Origin: Hyphomicrobiaceae bacterium
Lineage (GTDB): Bacteria; Pseudomonadota; Alphaproteobacteria; Rhizobiales; Hyphomicrobiaceae
Length of the DNA stretch: 64,000 nt
Direction of reading: 5' to 3'
Assembly (NCBI GenBank): GCA_041397645.1
Contig: JAWKWE010000005.1
Location: forward strand, 1 to 64,000
Shown here: piece by piece, positions 1 to 9,031 of the stretch
Position numbering within the stretch: position 1 is the first letter of the stretch
Layout: each line of letters begins with the position of its first letter
Position numbers and translations under genes: made by a program
Notes under the pieces: generated by a model
Database searches by the model: none
Seen by the model: only the letters and a program-made list of their open reading frames with translations
What the model was told of the DNA's origin: nothing

Positions 1-788
1 CCTCTGCCTCCACGTTCCGCGGCTCGGATAAGCGTGGTGGCGCCAACGGTGGCCGCGTACGCCTTGCGCCTCAGAAGGACTGGGAAGCAAACGAGCCGGC
101 CAAGCTGGCGAACGTGCTTTCTAAGCTGGAAGAGATTCAAAAAAGCTTCAATGCGAGTGCGAGCGGCGGCAAGAAGGTTTCGCTTGCCGATCTGATCGTG
201 CTTGGCGGTTGCGCTGCTGTCGAGCAGGCGGCGAAGGATGGCGGGCACGCGATAGAAGTGCCTTTCACACCGGGCCGCACGGATGCTTCGCAGGAGCAGA
301 CTGACGCTGAGTCGTTCGAGCCGCTGGAGCCTGAGGCTGATGGCTTCCGCAACTATGCGAGGGCGAAGTATTCGGTACCCGCAGAGCAGATGCTGGTCGA
401 CAAGGCTCAGCTACTGACACTGACGGCTCCCGAGATGACCGCGCTCGTCGGTGGCCTTCGCGTGCTGGGCGCCAATCATGGGCAGAGTAAGAACGGCGTC
501 TTCACCAAGACACCGGGCAAGCTCACCAACGACTTCTTCGTCAACGTGCTCGATATGGGCACGCAATGGAAGCCGACGTCGGGCGATGACCTGTTCGAAG
601 GCCGTTGCTCCAAGACAGGTGCTCCGAAGTGGACCGGCACTCGCGTCGATCTGATTTTTGGTTCGAACTCGCAGTTGCGCGCGATCTCAGAGGTCTACGC
701 TCAGGATGACGCGAAAGAAAAGTTCGTCAAAGACTTCGTGGCGGCTTGGACCAAAGTGATGAACGCCGATCGCTTCGATATCGCCTGA
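1..788 (+). CDS. katG: Catalase-peroxidase KatG, C-terminal part
   Basis: The reading frame is open from base 3 and gives about 261 C-terminal residues of the bifunctional haem catalase-peroxidase, which removes hydrogen peroxide. The opening residues SASTFRGSDKRGGANG, followed by RLAPQKDWEAN, are characteristic of the KatG C-terminal domain. The end (FVKDFVAAWTKVMNADRFD) is the usual KatG terminus. The N-terminal catalytic haem domain lies outside the window, so its Met-Tyr-Trp adduct cannot be checked. A strong hairpin follows the stop codon. Confidence 0.95.
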   Translation, partial: SASTFRGSDKRGGANGGRVRLAPQKDWEANEPAKLANVLSKLEEIQKSFNASASGGKKVSLADLIVLGGCAAVEQAAKDGGHAIEVPFTPGRTDASQEQTDAESFEPLEPEADGFRNYARAKYSVPAEQMLVDKAQLLTLTAPEMTALVGGLRVLGANHGQSKNGVFTKTPGKLTNDFFVNVLDMGTQWKPTSGDDLFEGRCSKTGAPKWTGTRVDLIFGSNSQLRAISEVYAQDDAKEKFVKDFVAAWTKVMNADRFDIA

Positions 789-822
789 CCACCGCGCGGC
801 ACTACAGTGCTACAAATTAGGT

Positions 823-863
823 GAGGGCTCGTTCCGCTTTTTTTCGGAACGAGCCCTCTCTTG
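823..863. terminator. Rho-independent terminator between katG and the TPR gene
   Basis: A perfect 14-bp stem (823-836 with 845-858) encloses a T-rich loop. It lies between the convergent katG (+) and TPR (-) genes and probably serves both. The plus side is followed by TCTTGTTT. Confidence 0.8.
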
Positions 864-886
864 TTTCTGAGTGTGCATATGCGCCG

Positions 887-1633
887 TTATGGCGGTGTTT
901 CGACACCAAGCCTCTGCAGAGCGTGGCGGGGCTTCACTTGCATGCCATTCGCCTTAAGCGAAAGCTTGTAACTCTCGATTGCGAGTGCCGTATCGCCGCG
1001 CCGTTCTGCAATTTCGCCTCGCGCCATAAGCGCGGGAACGTGGTCTGGCTTTATCTTCAAGGCTTCGGCGATCGCTTCATCCGATTTTTTCCGGTCGCCC
1101 GTCATGTCAAATGCCCGGGCAAGCCCGATAAGCGCTGCCGTATTCTTGGCGTCGATCTTGTTTGCGCGCTGATAGGCCAAGATGGCTTCCGGGAAGGCGC
1201 CCGAAGCAAAGAGATTGTCGCCTAATCGAATGAGCGCTCCAACATCATCGCTTTTTAGTTTGGCAACCTGCTCCCAATCTTTTGCGGCCTTGGAATACTG
1301 GCCATCCTCACTGTATGCCTCAGCGCGCCCTTCCAGGGCCGACACGTTGTCGGGCTCGGCAGCCAGCACAAGCGAGAAGTCCTCTGCGGCCTCGGCGAAA
1401 TAGAAAAGCACAAGTTGCGCGCGCGCACGTCGCTCGTGGATGCGAATCTGTTGGGCGCTGTCGGGATTTGTGCTCATGAGAATACGTGAGCAAGCCCCGA
1501 GAGCCACATAAGCGTGCTCCTGCTGAAAGCAGTCTTTCTCCAGTTGTTCGAGTGTGTCTTGTGCGCGAGCGGTTGCGGTAGACAGGATCGTGGCCAGCGC
1601 AACTAGGACGTATGTTCTAGTTCTATCGGTCAA
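887..1633 (-). CDS. Secreted tetratricopeptide-repeat protein
   Basis: About 248 residues. The chosen start is a TTG at 1631-1633, preceded by GGAAGGAG at six-base spacing. The next residues form a signal peptide (TYVLVALATILSTATARA, cut before QDTLEQ). Starting earlier would add about 54 residues that overlap the kinase gene and lack a signal. The mature part holds about five TPR units (for example A-EPDNVSALEGRAEAY and KIDAKNTAALIGLARAF), a protein-binding scaffold. It is presumably periplasmic. It may be the last gene of the operon to its right, because it starts 25 bases after the kinase stop. The partner is unknown. Confidence 0.75.
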   Translation of the reverse strand: MTDRTRTYVLVALATILSTATARAQDTLEQLEKDCFQQEHAYVALGACSRILMSTNPDSAQQIRIHERRARAQLVLFYFAEAAEDFSLVLAAEPDNVSALEGRAEAYSEDGQYSKAAKDWEQVAKLKSDDVGALIRLGDNLFASGAFPEAILAYQRANKIDAKNTAALIGLARAFDMTGDRKKSDEAIAEALKIKPDHVPALMARGEIAERRGDTALAIESYKLSLKANGMQVKPRHALQRLGVETPP

Positions 1634-1658
1634 TCGCAGCTCCTTCCGAATTGAAAGT

Positions 1659-2675
1659 TCAGATAAACACAGCGGCTCTGCGGGCAAAAATAGCAGCGAG
1701 TGTTCCAGCTTCGGACGCATTTTCGGCGGCCGCGTTACCCGCTTTCGCGCGCGCTGCGATGCCTTCAAAGATAATGGTCCAGCGGAACAACGCAAATGCT
1801 TTATGAAATTTGGTCAACTCGATTGGCTCACCCGCTGCAGCGTTGTAATCGGCAATGTATTCGTCGAGCGATGGAATGCCGAGACTGTCGATGTCGATGC
1901 CAATCAGACCGCCATATTCATCGCATGCAGTCAGCCAAGCAATTGCGTTATGGGCGACATCAGCCAGCGGATGTCCAAGTGTCGACAATTCCCAGTCCAG
2001 AACTGCGACGACGCGCGGCTCGGTCGGGTGAAACATAATATTGCCCGTGCGATAGTCGCCGTGAACCAGGCTCGTTCGGTCGTCGTCAGGGATGTGTTCC
2101 GGCAACCAGGCAATAAGCTTTTCCACGTTGGGGTCATTGCGTGTGCGCGATAATTCCCATTGCTTGCTCCAACGTGAGATCTGGCGCGCAAAATAGTTGC
2201 CCGGCTTTCCATAGTCGCCAAGACCAACGGCGTTGACGTCGACGGAATGGAATGCGGCAAGCGTTTGCGCCATGGCGCGGTACATTGCGCGCCGTTCGCT
2301 CTTGCTTACGTCGGGCAGGGTGCAGTCATGGAAGATGCGTCCGTCGACGCGCTCCATGACGTAGAAGGGTGTGCCGATGTGGGAGGGATCATTGCAATAA
2401 AGGATCGAAGGCGGCACTGGCACCGGCGTATCGGCAAGCGCGCTGATGATGCGGTATTCGCGATCGATGGCGTGTGCTGATGGCAGCAGTTTCCCCGGAG
2501 GCTGCTTGCGCATGACAAGACGGCGGTTGTCGAACGATACGAAATAGGTGGGGTTCGACTGTCCGCCCGAGATGGACTGCATACGCATGGCACCTTCAAG
2601 GCCAGGGATAGCCGCGCGCAGGTACGACTGAAGCGCAGCCGCGAATTCGGGAGCCGGGCTCTCTTGCATACTCAT
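1659..2675 (-). CDS. APH-family kinase, ACAD10/11 or LvaA type
   Basis: 338 residues of the aminoglycoside-phosphotransferase fold. Visible motifs are SGGQSNPTYFV (nucleotide loop), RKQPPGKLLPSAH, the catalytic HGDYRTGN and the metal-binding DWELSTLGHPLADV. This set matches the kinase half of ACAD10/ACAD11 and LvaA of levulinate catabolism, which phosphorylate the hydroxyl of 4-hydroxyacyl-CoA (family knowledge). The ATG at 2675 overlaps the stop of the acyl-CoA dehydrogenase by four bases (ATGA), so the two are translationally coupled. The substrate here is inferred. A true antibiotic kinase is unlikely in this context. Confidence 0.85.
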   Translation of the reverse strand: MSMQESPAPEFAAALQSYLRAAIPGLEGAMRMQSISGGQSNPTYFVSFDNRRLVMRKQPPGKLLPSAHAIDREYRIISALADTPVPVPPSILYCNDPSHIGTPFYVMERVDGRIFHDCTLPDVSKSERRAMYRAMAQTLAAFHSVDVNAVGLGDYGKPGNYFARQISRWSKQWELSRTRNDPNVEKLIAWLPEHIPDDDRTSLVHGDYRTGNIMFHPTEPRVVAVLDWELSTLGHPLADVAHNAIAWLTACDEYGGLIGIDIDSLGIPSLDEYIADYNAAAGEPIELTKFHKAFALFRWTIIFEGIAARAKAGNAAAENASEAGTLAAIFARRAAVFI

Positions 2676-3907
2676 GCTTTCACCTCGGGATCGGCAACAG
2701 GCCAGCTCCAGAAATCCCATCCCTGCTTCTGGAGGGATCGATTAAGCACCATCTGGTGAACTTCGTCGGCGCCATCGACGAGGCGCGCCTGACGTGCGTA
2801 GCGATAGATCCATTCCAGGACGGTGTCTTTCGAGTAGCCGCGCGCGCCGTTGATCTGAATGGCTAGGTCCACGGCTTGATGGAGCGTGTTGGCGGCCTGG
2901 ACCTTGGCCATGGAGACTTCCTTTTGTGCCTTTCCACCGCGGTCCAGTTCCCACGCGGCCTTCATGACGAGTAGCCTTGCGATCTCGATCGCCATAGCGG
3001 TCTTGCCCATCATGAGCTGAATGGATTCGCGGTCCGCGAGTTTTACCCCAAAGCCATAGCGTTCTGCCGCATAGCTTTGCGCAATCTCAAGACAGCGCTT
3101 GGATAGTCCCAGCCAGCGCATACAGTGGGTCAGTCGCGCAGGCCCAAGACGGATCTGCGTTGCACGCAAACCATCGCCTTCAGTCATCAGCACGTTATCG
3201 GGCGAGATCTGCAGGCCGTCGAATTCCATCTCGCAGTGGCCGCCGTGCTCTTCCGGGCCCATGATCGGAATGCGCCTGACAATGCTCCAGCCCGGCTGAT
3301 CCTTATGAAAAAGAAAGGCGCTGAGACCACGTCGTGGGTCGTCCGAGGTGCGCGCGACGAGAATGAAATGGGAGGCTTCACCCGCACCGGTGATGAACCA
3401 TTTGCGTCCGTAGATGCGATAAGAGCCATCGGGCTGCTTTTCTGCGCGCGTCAGCATCATGCCGGGATCCGAGCCGCCACCGGGATGCGGTTCGGTCATC
3501 GCAAAAGCGGAGCGGACTTCTCCTCTCACGATAGGGGCAAGCCACTTCTCTTTCTGTGCGGGCGTTCCTACCGCCTCAAGCAGCATCATGTTGCCGTCAT
3601 CCGGGGCTGCCGAATTGAAGACGACCGGGCCGAAGATGGAGCGATTCATTTCTTCGTAGCACACCGCCATGCCGACGCGCCCGACACCCTTGCCGCCGGT
3701 CTCCGGCTTGAGCTGAAGACACCACAGCCCCTGCTCACGCGCCTTCGCCCGCAGCCTCGCGAGCACGTCGAGAGCGATGTTTTCGTGCTCGTCGTAGGAA
3801 CTCGGTTCGCTTTCAAGCGTAAGAATTTCTGTTGCAACGAAAGTTGCGATGCGGCGGCGATAGTCTTCCAAAGAGGGAGGTATGGTGAAGTCCATGTCTG
3901 ATCTCAC
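2672..3907 (-). CDS. Acyl-CoA dehydrogenase, ACAD10/11 or LvaC type
   Basis: About 411 residues, a full-length FAD-dependent acyl-CoA dehydrogenase. FAD and substrate motifs include FAMTEPHPGGGSDP and KWFITGAGEASHF. The stretches FNSAAPDDGNMMLLE and RLGPARLTHCMRWLGL are typical of the ACAD10/11 branch rather than of beta-oxidation dehydrogenases. The GTG start overlaps the SDR stop by four bases; an ATG four codons later (3895) is an alternative. With the coupled kinase it probably removes the phosphate from a 4-phosphoacyl-CoA and moves the hydroxyl toward carbon 3 (inference from lva and ACAD11). Confidence 0.9.
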   Translation of the reverse strand: MRSDMDFTIPPSLEDYRRRIATFVATEILTLESEPSSYDEHENIALDVLARLRAKAREQGLWCLQLKPETGGKGVGRVGMAVCYEEMNRSIFGPVVFNSAAPDDGNMMLLEAVGTPAQKEKWLAPIVRGEVRSAFAMTEPHPGGGSDPGMMLTRAEKQPDGSYRIYGRKWFITGAGEASHFILVARTSDDPRRGLSAFLFHKDQPGWSIVRRIPIMGPEEHGGHCEMEFDGLQISPDNVLMTEGDGLRATQIRLGPARLTHCMRWLGLSKRCLEIAQSYAAERYGFGVKLADRESIQLMMGKTAMAIEIARLLVMKAAWELDRGGKAQKEVSMAKVQAANTLHQAVDLAIQINGARGYSKDTVLEWIYRYARQARLVDGADEVHQMVLNRSLQKQGWDFWSWPVADPEVKA

Positions 3908-4677
3908 AGTGAAGAAACGAGATGTCCGCCATCGACGACCAGCGATGAGCCGGTCATGTAGCGGGCGGCGTCGGAGCAGAGAAATAGAAGCGGACCTTCA
4001 AGGTCGGCGAGCGTGCCGAAGCGGCGTTGCGGAATGCGCTTGGTCAGGGCTTGGCCCACATCGCTCTCCAGAAAGTCGCGGTTGAGGTCGGTTTCGATAT
4101 ATCCAGGGCAGAGTGCGTTGATGCGAATTGAAAAGCGCGCCCACTCAAGCGCCATGCTCCTGGTCAATTGGACCAGCGCAGCTTTGGAGGCGGCATATGC
4201 CGCGACTTGTCCGGCAATGCGATGACCGAGTATCGAGGCCACGTTGACGATGTTTCCGCCGTTCCCTTGATCGCGCATGGTTCTTGCCGCCGCTTGCGCC
4301 ACAAGAAATCCGCCTTTCAAGTTCGTATCGAAAATGCGGTCCCAGCCTGCTTCATCCTGGTCGATGAGTGGGATCGTTTGGGTGACGCCAGCGTTGTTGA
4401 TCAAAATGTCGAGGCCGCCCAGTGCAGCCGCGGCCCGTTCCACCGCGCTCGAGACGTTATCGCTCGAGGACACGTCCATCGCCACGGCGACTGCTTTGCC
4501 GCCGCGAGAGCGAATGGAATCGCAAACGCTTTCGCAGGCCTTCAAATCGCGGGCAGCCACGGCAACGTATGCGCCAGAGGCGGCAAGAACGTGTGCAAAG
4601 TGCGCGCCCAATCCCTTTGAGGCGCCCGTGATCAGTGTGCGCCGATCACTAAGAGATATGACAAGGTCCTTCGTCAT
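3904..4677 (-). CDS. Short-chain dehydrogenase/reductase
   Basis: 257 residues with the classical SDR motifs: the nucleotide-binding TGASKGLG near residue 16, NNAG near residue 90, a catalytic serine in NVASILGHR and the YAASK pair. It ends with the common SLVVDGG stretch. The start at 4677 overlaps the ThDP enzyme stop (ATGA). In this operon a 3-hydroxyacyl-CoA dehydrogenase role, like LvaD, is likely, but the substrate cannot be read from the sequence. The D after the nucleotide fold is not clear, so NAD or NADP preference is left open. Confidence 0.88.
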   Translation of the reverse strand: MTKDLVISLSDRRTLITGASKGLGAHFAHVLAASGAYVAVAARDLKACESVCDSIRSRGGKAVAVAMDVSSSDNVSSAVERAAAALGGLDILINNAGVTQTIPLIDQDEAGWDRIFDTNLKGGFLVAQAAARTMRDQGNGGNIVNVASILGHRIAGQVAAYAASKAALVQLTRSMALEWARFSIRINALCPGYIETDLNRDFLESDVGQALTKRIPQRRFGTLADLEGPLLFLCSDAARYMTGSSLVVDGGHLVSSL

Positions 4678-6398
4678 GCTTTCTTCCCATTTGCCCGCCA
4701 GTTGCGCTCCGCATCGTCCCAAGCGCCGAGAGGCTGCAGATCTGGGACCCATGCTAGCCCGGTCTTGCCGTCGGAAGATACAACCTCGGGCGTGACCACA
4801 AAGTCGATGAGCGCGGGGCGATTGGCGAGCGCGCGCGCGATGGCGGGGCCAATTTGGTCTTCTGTCTCGACGCGCTCAGCGTGCATACCAAGTGCACGCG
4901 CCATGCCTGCATAATCGGAAAACCGCAACCGGGTGCCGACAACCTTGCCATGAGTGACGGTCTGGTCGTGAACTTCGATGGCCCACGCTCCGTTGTTGGC
5001 AACTGCGAAAAGCACAGGCGCCTTATGGCGCACCGCAGTATCAAGTTCCATGGCGTTGAAGCCGAATGCGCCGTCGCCCGTTGCAACGAGGACCGTTTTA
5101 TCGGGGCAAGCGAGGCTAGCCGCTACGCCGTAAGGCACGCCAACACCGATGCAGCCGAAGGGACCGGGGTCGAGCATCTGCGGTGCGCTGAGGCCGATGC
5201 GTGCGAAGGCGAGAAAGTCTCCGCCATCGGTGATAACAACCGAGTCTTCCGGGATCGCATCTTGCAGGGCCGAGATCACCTTATTGGGATGCAACCGCCC
5301 GTCCTTTCCGGGCTCAGCTGCGGCCATGCTCGATTTGAGTTTCGTCGCGCGCTTCTGGTGTTCGGCGCGCAGTTTCGCCGCCCAGGATTTGTCGAGCGTA
5401 GGTGCGCGATTGCCTGCGGCATCCACGACGGCTCGCAATGATGCTACGGGATTTGCGTAAATTTCGACGCTTCCGCGGCGGTTGTCGCGAACCTCGCCCG
5501 CCACGTCGCCGATGCGAACAAACTGCGCCGCGCCGAAAATGGCGGGTGAGCCAAAGCCAAGCTGGAAATCCAATCTGCGGCCGACGGTGAGAACAACATC
5601 GGCATCGCCCATCACCGCGCCCCGCATGGCGCTGACAACGCTGGGGTGGCTGTCGGCGATGAGGCCACGGCTCTCGCCGGTGTCGAGATACACGGCTCCC
5701 AGCTTGTCGAGTAGCGCGGTGAGTTCTGGTCCTGCTCCGCGCGCACCGCGACCGGAAATGACGAGAACGCGACGCGCCGACCACAGCACATCGACAGCTT
5801 TGGCAACGACGTTCGGATCGGGCAGGGCGATGGCGCGCGGCTTTGGCGCGAAGTGCTCTTCAAGCTGAAGTGGCTCGGGCACAAGCGCACGCATGGTGTC
5901 GGTGGGGAAGTCGATATACGCAGGGCCTGGCTCTCCGCCTTCGCCAAGGGCGCGGGAAATCGCTTCGTCAATCTCAGCTAACGCCAGTGACGCTTCGCGC
6001 ACCGTTCGCGAATAGCGTGTGATGGAGCGCACGAGTTGGGGCTGGTCGAGGTCTTGCAATGCGCCGCGGTTTTCCTGTGGCCTTGTAACGGTGCCCGAAA
6101 TGATCAGAACCGGCGCGCGCGAAACGTGCGCGTTGGCAATGCCGGTGATGGCATTGGTAAATCCCGGACCTGCAGTCACGAGAGCAACTCCAAGTTCGCC
6201 TGTCAGCTCAGTATGGGCTTGCGCCATATGCACCGCGCTGCGTTCGTCGCGAACGTCGATGATGCGTATTCCTTCCGCGTCGAGCCGCATCCATATCGGC
6301 ATGATGTGTCCGCCGCACAAGGCGAATACATGCTTGACCCCGCGCGCCTTGAGCAGTCTGGCAACGACACCGGCAACGCTGTCTTGAGATATGTTCAT
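4674..6398 (-). CDS. Thiamine diphosphate-dependent enzyme of the acetolactate synthase / 2-hydroxyacyl-CoA lyase superfamily
   Basis: 574 residues in the usual three-domain order (PYR, FAD/nucleotide-like middle, PP). The cofactor-activating glutamate is present (E52 in RDERSAVHMA). The ThDP/Mg motif GDGAFGFN ends about 25 residues later in ANN. It is not the housekeeping acetolactate synthase by context: no small subunit follows and the neighbours are acyl-CoA enzymes. Candidates are a 2-hydroxyacyl-CoA lyase, oxalyl-CoA decarboxylase or 2-oxoacid decarboxylase relative. It lies 36 bases after the AEC permease and is coupled to the SDR. Confidence 0.8.
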   Translation of the reverse strand: MNISQDSVAGVVARLLKARGVKHVFALCGGHIMPIWMRLDAEGIRIIDVRDERSAVHMAQAHTELTGELGVALVTAGPGFTNAITGIANAHVSRAPVLIISGTVTRPQENRGALQDLDQPQLVRSITRYSRTVREASLALAEIDEAISRALGEGGEPGPAYIDFPTDTMRALVPEPLQLEEHFAPKPRAIALPDPNVVAKAVDVLWSARRVLVISGRGARGAGPELTALLDKLGAVYLDTGESRGLIADSHPSVVSAMRGAVMGDADVVLTVGRRLDFQLGFGSPAIFGAAQFVRIGDVAGEVRDNRRGSVEIYANPVASLRAVVDAAGNRAPTLDKSWAAKLRAEHQKRATKLKSSMAAAEPGKDGRLHPNKVISALQDAIPEDSVVITDGGDFLAFARIGLSAPQMLDPGPFGCIGVGVPYGVAASLACPDKTVLVATGDGAFGFNAMELDTAVRHKAPVLFAVANNGAWAIEVHDQTVTHGKVVGTRLRFSDYAGMARALGMHAERVETEDQIGPAIARALANRPALIDFVVTPEVVSSDGKTGLAWVPDLQPLGAWDDAERNWRANGKKA

Positions 6399-6434
6399 TT
6401 GTCAAACTCCTTCACGGCGCCGATGGGCATTCCA

Positions 6435-7367
6435 TCAGGCCAGCCATGCGATGATCAGCGACAATGTGAGTACTGAGATGAGGTGAGACGCAAGAATTGC
6501 GCCTGCGGTCGGTCCGGCATCAAGTCCGTAGGTCTTGGCGATCGTAAATGGCCCTGATCCGATCGGGAGGGAACTCAAAAGGACGGCTGAAGCCGACCAG
6601 ACCTTTGGCATATCGAAGACAAATAATACCAAGCCTGTTGTCAACGCAGGCTGGAAGAGCAGCTTCAGAGAGACGAGCGTTCCCAAAGAACGCATGTCGG
6701 TTTGGCCTATGGGGATCTGCGCCAGAAATAGACCGATGCAAAAAAGGGCAGTTGGCGAGGCCGCAGCGCCGAGGAAACTCGCGAACCGTTCCAGGGGCGT
6801 CCAGAGCGGCATCCCGGTCACTCCGAAAGTCAATCCGAGGATGGGTGCGATGAACAGCGGGTTTCGCAAAAGCGCGCGTGCTGTCTTGCGCGCTATTTTT
6901 CCTCGTTCGTCTGCGGGTTGCACCCCTCGTTCGATCATGATCAGGCCAAAAAGAAAAAGAATGCAGGCGGTGAAGAGCGTCGCGATCACGGCCGGAGGCA
7001 TGCTTTCCTGGCCAAGCGCAAGAAGGCAAAGCGGAATGCCCATGAAGCCCGTGTTTCCGTAAGCGCCGTCGAGAGCATCGAGGCTGGCATCGGCGAGTGG
7101 CTTGCCGCGCGCAGTCGCAATGAAATGACCCAAGGCATATGTGACGGCAATGCCAAGTCCGAAGGCGGCAGCAAATCCGTAATGACCAAGTTGTTCTGGT
7201 GTTACCTTGGACATAACCACGAAAATCAGAGCCGGAAGCGCGAAGTAGAAGGCGAAGCGATTGAGTGTGTCCGTTCCGTTCATGTCGAACATCTTTGCTC
7301 GTCCCGCCAGATAACCGACGAGAATGAGCGCGAAGATCGGCACGGTTGCGTTAAAGACGGCGGACAT
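6435..7367 (-). CDS. AEC-family transporter (auxin efflux carrier / malonate permease type)
   Basis: 310 residues, almost entirely hydrophobic, with about ten predicted membrane spans. The opening (FNATVPIFALILVGYLAGR) and the central GNTGFMGIPL motif are typical of the AEC family, which moves organic acids across the inner membrane. Its place between acyl-CoA ligase and ThDP enzyme suggests it carries the acid degraded by the operon or a product of it. A second, TRAP-type uptake system lies upstream, so it may act in export. Confidence 0.85.
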   Translation of the reverse strand: MSAVFNATVPIFALILVGYLAGRAKMFDMNGTDTLNRFAFYFALPALIFVVMSKVTPEQLGHYGFAAAFGLGIAVTYALGHFIATARGKPLADASLDALDGAYGNTGFMGIPLCLLALGQESMPPAVIATLFTACILFLFGLIMIERGVQPADERGKIARKTARALLRNPLFIAPILGLTFGVTGMPLWTPLERFASFLGAAASPTALFCIGLFLAQIPIGQTDMRSLGTLVSLKLLFQPALTTGLVLFVFDMPKVWSASAVLLSSLPIGSGPFTIAKTYGLDAGPTAGAILASHLISVLTLSLIIAWLA

Positions 7368-7441
7368 GATTAGGCGGCTTTATATCGAGGGCTGAGGGTT
7401 GGAAGGCGTCCGAAGGTTGACGTTGTGAGCAACGAGCCCCG

Positions 7442-8998
7442 TTACGTCTTTACGTCGGCGTAGCGTGTCTTGAGCTCACGATGGAGAATCTTTCCGGTCG
7501 CGTTTCGCGGCATCTGTGTATCCTCGATGAGCACGAACGCGCGGGGCCGCTTGTAGCCCGCCAGACGGGTCTTGACCCACGTGGCGAGGTCCTCATGCGT
7601 CAGCGTTGCGCCTTGGTGGGGCACGACGACGGCAAACACGCTCTCACCCCACTTCTCGTGCGGAACGCCGATAACGGCGACGTCCTTCACCTGCGGATGG
7701 GCTCCAAGCGCGGCCTCGACCTCGGATGGATATACGTTTTCACCGCCTGAGATGATCATGTTGCTCTTGCGGTCGACGAGGCGGATATATCCATCCTCGT
7801 CGCGCCGCGCCATGTCGCCGACGGTGCAATAGTCACCGCGAAACGCTTCTTTTGTCTTCTGCGGAAGATTCCAATAGCCGTCGAAGGTGTAGGGATTGCA
7901 GGAGTAGAGCTCTCCGGCTTCGCCATCGGGCACCTCCTCTCCGTCTTCGTTGAGGATCTTGATCGGGGCAGATCCGATGCACTCACGCCCGACCGAACCG
8001 AGCTTGTCGAACTGTTCATGGGGATGGAGCATGGTCACCCAGCCGGTTTCGGTGGAGCCGTAAAGCTCAAACAATCCGGAATTTCCGAACATCTCCATCA
8101 CCGCGCGTTTGGTTTCGGCGCGTGCAGGCGCTGAGGAAATCATCAGCTTTGCAACGCGCGAGACATCGTGGCGTGCCTTTATCTGTTCGGAGAGTGCCAG
8201 CATCATGATGTAGTGGGTAGGAACGAGCGATGTGAACGTGGTTCCGCTTTGTGCAAGCGTGCGGACGCATTCTTCCGGATCGAAGCTCTTGCGCGAGTAA
8301 ATCGTGGTGGTGGCGCCGCAGTAGGCAAACGCTCCGAAGAAATACAGCGAATTGGCATGGCACATCGGCATGACGAGGAGTGCGCCGTCCTCGCGTTGCA
8401 GACTGAGTTCAATGGATGTCACGAGCGCCATGGCAGCGGAACCGCGATGACTCCGAATGGCTCCCTTAGGGTTTCCCGTGGTGCCCGACGTATACATCAA
8501 TGTCCACGGGTCACTCAGGCTGTGTTGCTGGTCCGGCTCACGAGCGCTGCCGCGTGAGAGCAGATCTTCGTAGTCACGAAAACCCGTTTGGCGTGAGTTG
8601 CCGAAGCAGATGATCCTGTCTTTGGGTATCGAGATGCCGCCGTCCATCTCCTCGACGACGCCTGCGAGTTCGTCCTGGACGATCAGCGCCGAAGCACCCG
8701 CATTCTCGGCGATGAAGGCGGCCTCTCTTGCCGTAAGGCGAAAGTTGATTGGCACGGCGACCAATCCGGCTTTTGCTGTTGCGGCGTAAATTTCCGCCCA
8801 CTCCAAGCAGTTGTAGGCAAGAACGCCGACGCGTTCGCCCTTGCGCAGGCCAAGACCAAGAAGCGCATTGGCCAACTGGCATGCGCGCGCGTTCCATTGG
8901 CTGAACGTGAGCGAGCGTTCAAGATCGCGCGCACCGGCCTTATTGGGAAACAGGCGTGCGTGCGCGGTGAGCATCGCGCCGATGTTGAGAAGTTCCAT
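7442..8998 (-). CDS. Acyl-CoA synthetase (AMP-forming)
   Basis: 518 residues of the ANL superfamily. The P-loop-like motif YTSGTTGNPKG is at residues 169-179, ELYGSTETG in the middle, the hinge region SGGENVYPSEVE in the C-terminal part and the catalytic lysine in PRNATGKILHREL near the end. It activates a carboxylic acid to its CoA thioester, the entry step for this operon (inference). The start at 8998 lies 33 bases after the TRAP permease stop. The acid cannot be identified from sequence; medium-chain or hydroxy acids are plausible. Confidence 0.9.
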   Translation of the reverse strand: MELLNIGAMLTAHARLFPNKAGARDLERSLTFSQWNARACQLANALLGLGLRKGERVGVLAYNCLEWAEIYAATAKAGLVAVPINFRLTAREAAFIAENAGASALIVQDELAGVVEEMDGGISIPKDRIICFGNSRQTGFRDYEDLLSRGSAREPDQQHSLSDPWTLMYTSGTTGNPKGAIRSHRGSAAMALVTSIELSLQREDGALLVMPMCHANSLYFFGAFAYCGATTTIYSRKSFDPEECVRTLAQSGTTFTSLVPTHYIMMLALSEQIKARHDVSRVAKLMISSAPARAETKRAVMEMFGNSGLFELYGSTETGWVTMLHPHEQFDKLGSVGRECIGSAPIKILNEDGEEVPDGEAGELYSCNPYTFDGYWNLPQKTKEAFRGDYCTVGDMARRDEDGYIRLVDRKSNMIISGGENVYPSEVEAALGAHPQVKDVAVIGVPHEKWGESVFAVVVPHQGATLTHEDLATWVKTRLAGYKRPRAFVLIEDTQMPRNATGKILHRELKTRYADVKT

Positions 8999-9031
8999 CT
9001 TAGTTGAACTCCGGGTGCGGTTCGTCAGGCT

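Noticed and set aside
1659..2675. Aminoglycoside resistance gene
   Set aside because: The fold is shared, but PPGKLLP-type motifs and coupling to an acyl-CoA dehydrogenase mark an acyl-CoA kinase, not a drug kinase.
3125..3901. Long open frame of about 258 codons on the plus strand
   Set aside because: It lies wholly opposite the acyl-CoA dehydrogenase, whose motifs are clear; the antisense product has no recognisable family and an odd composition. It is a shadow of a GC-rich gene.
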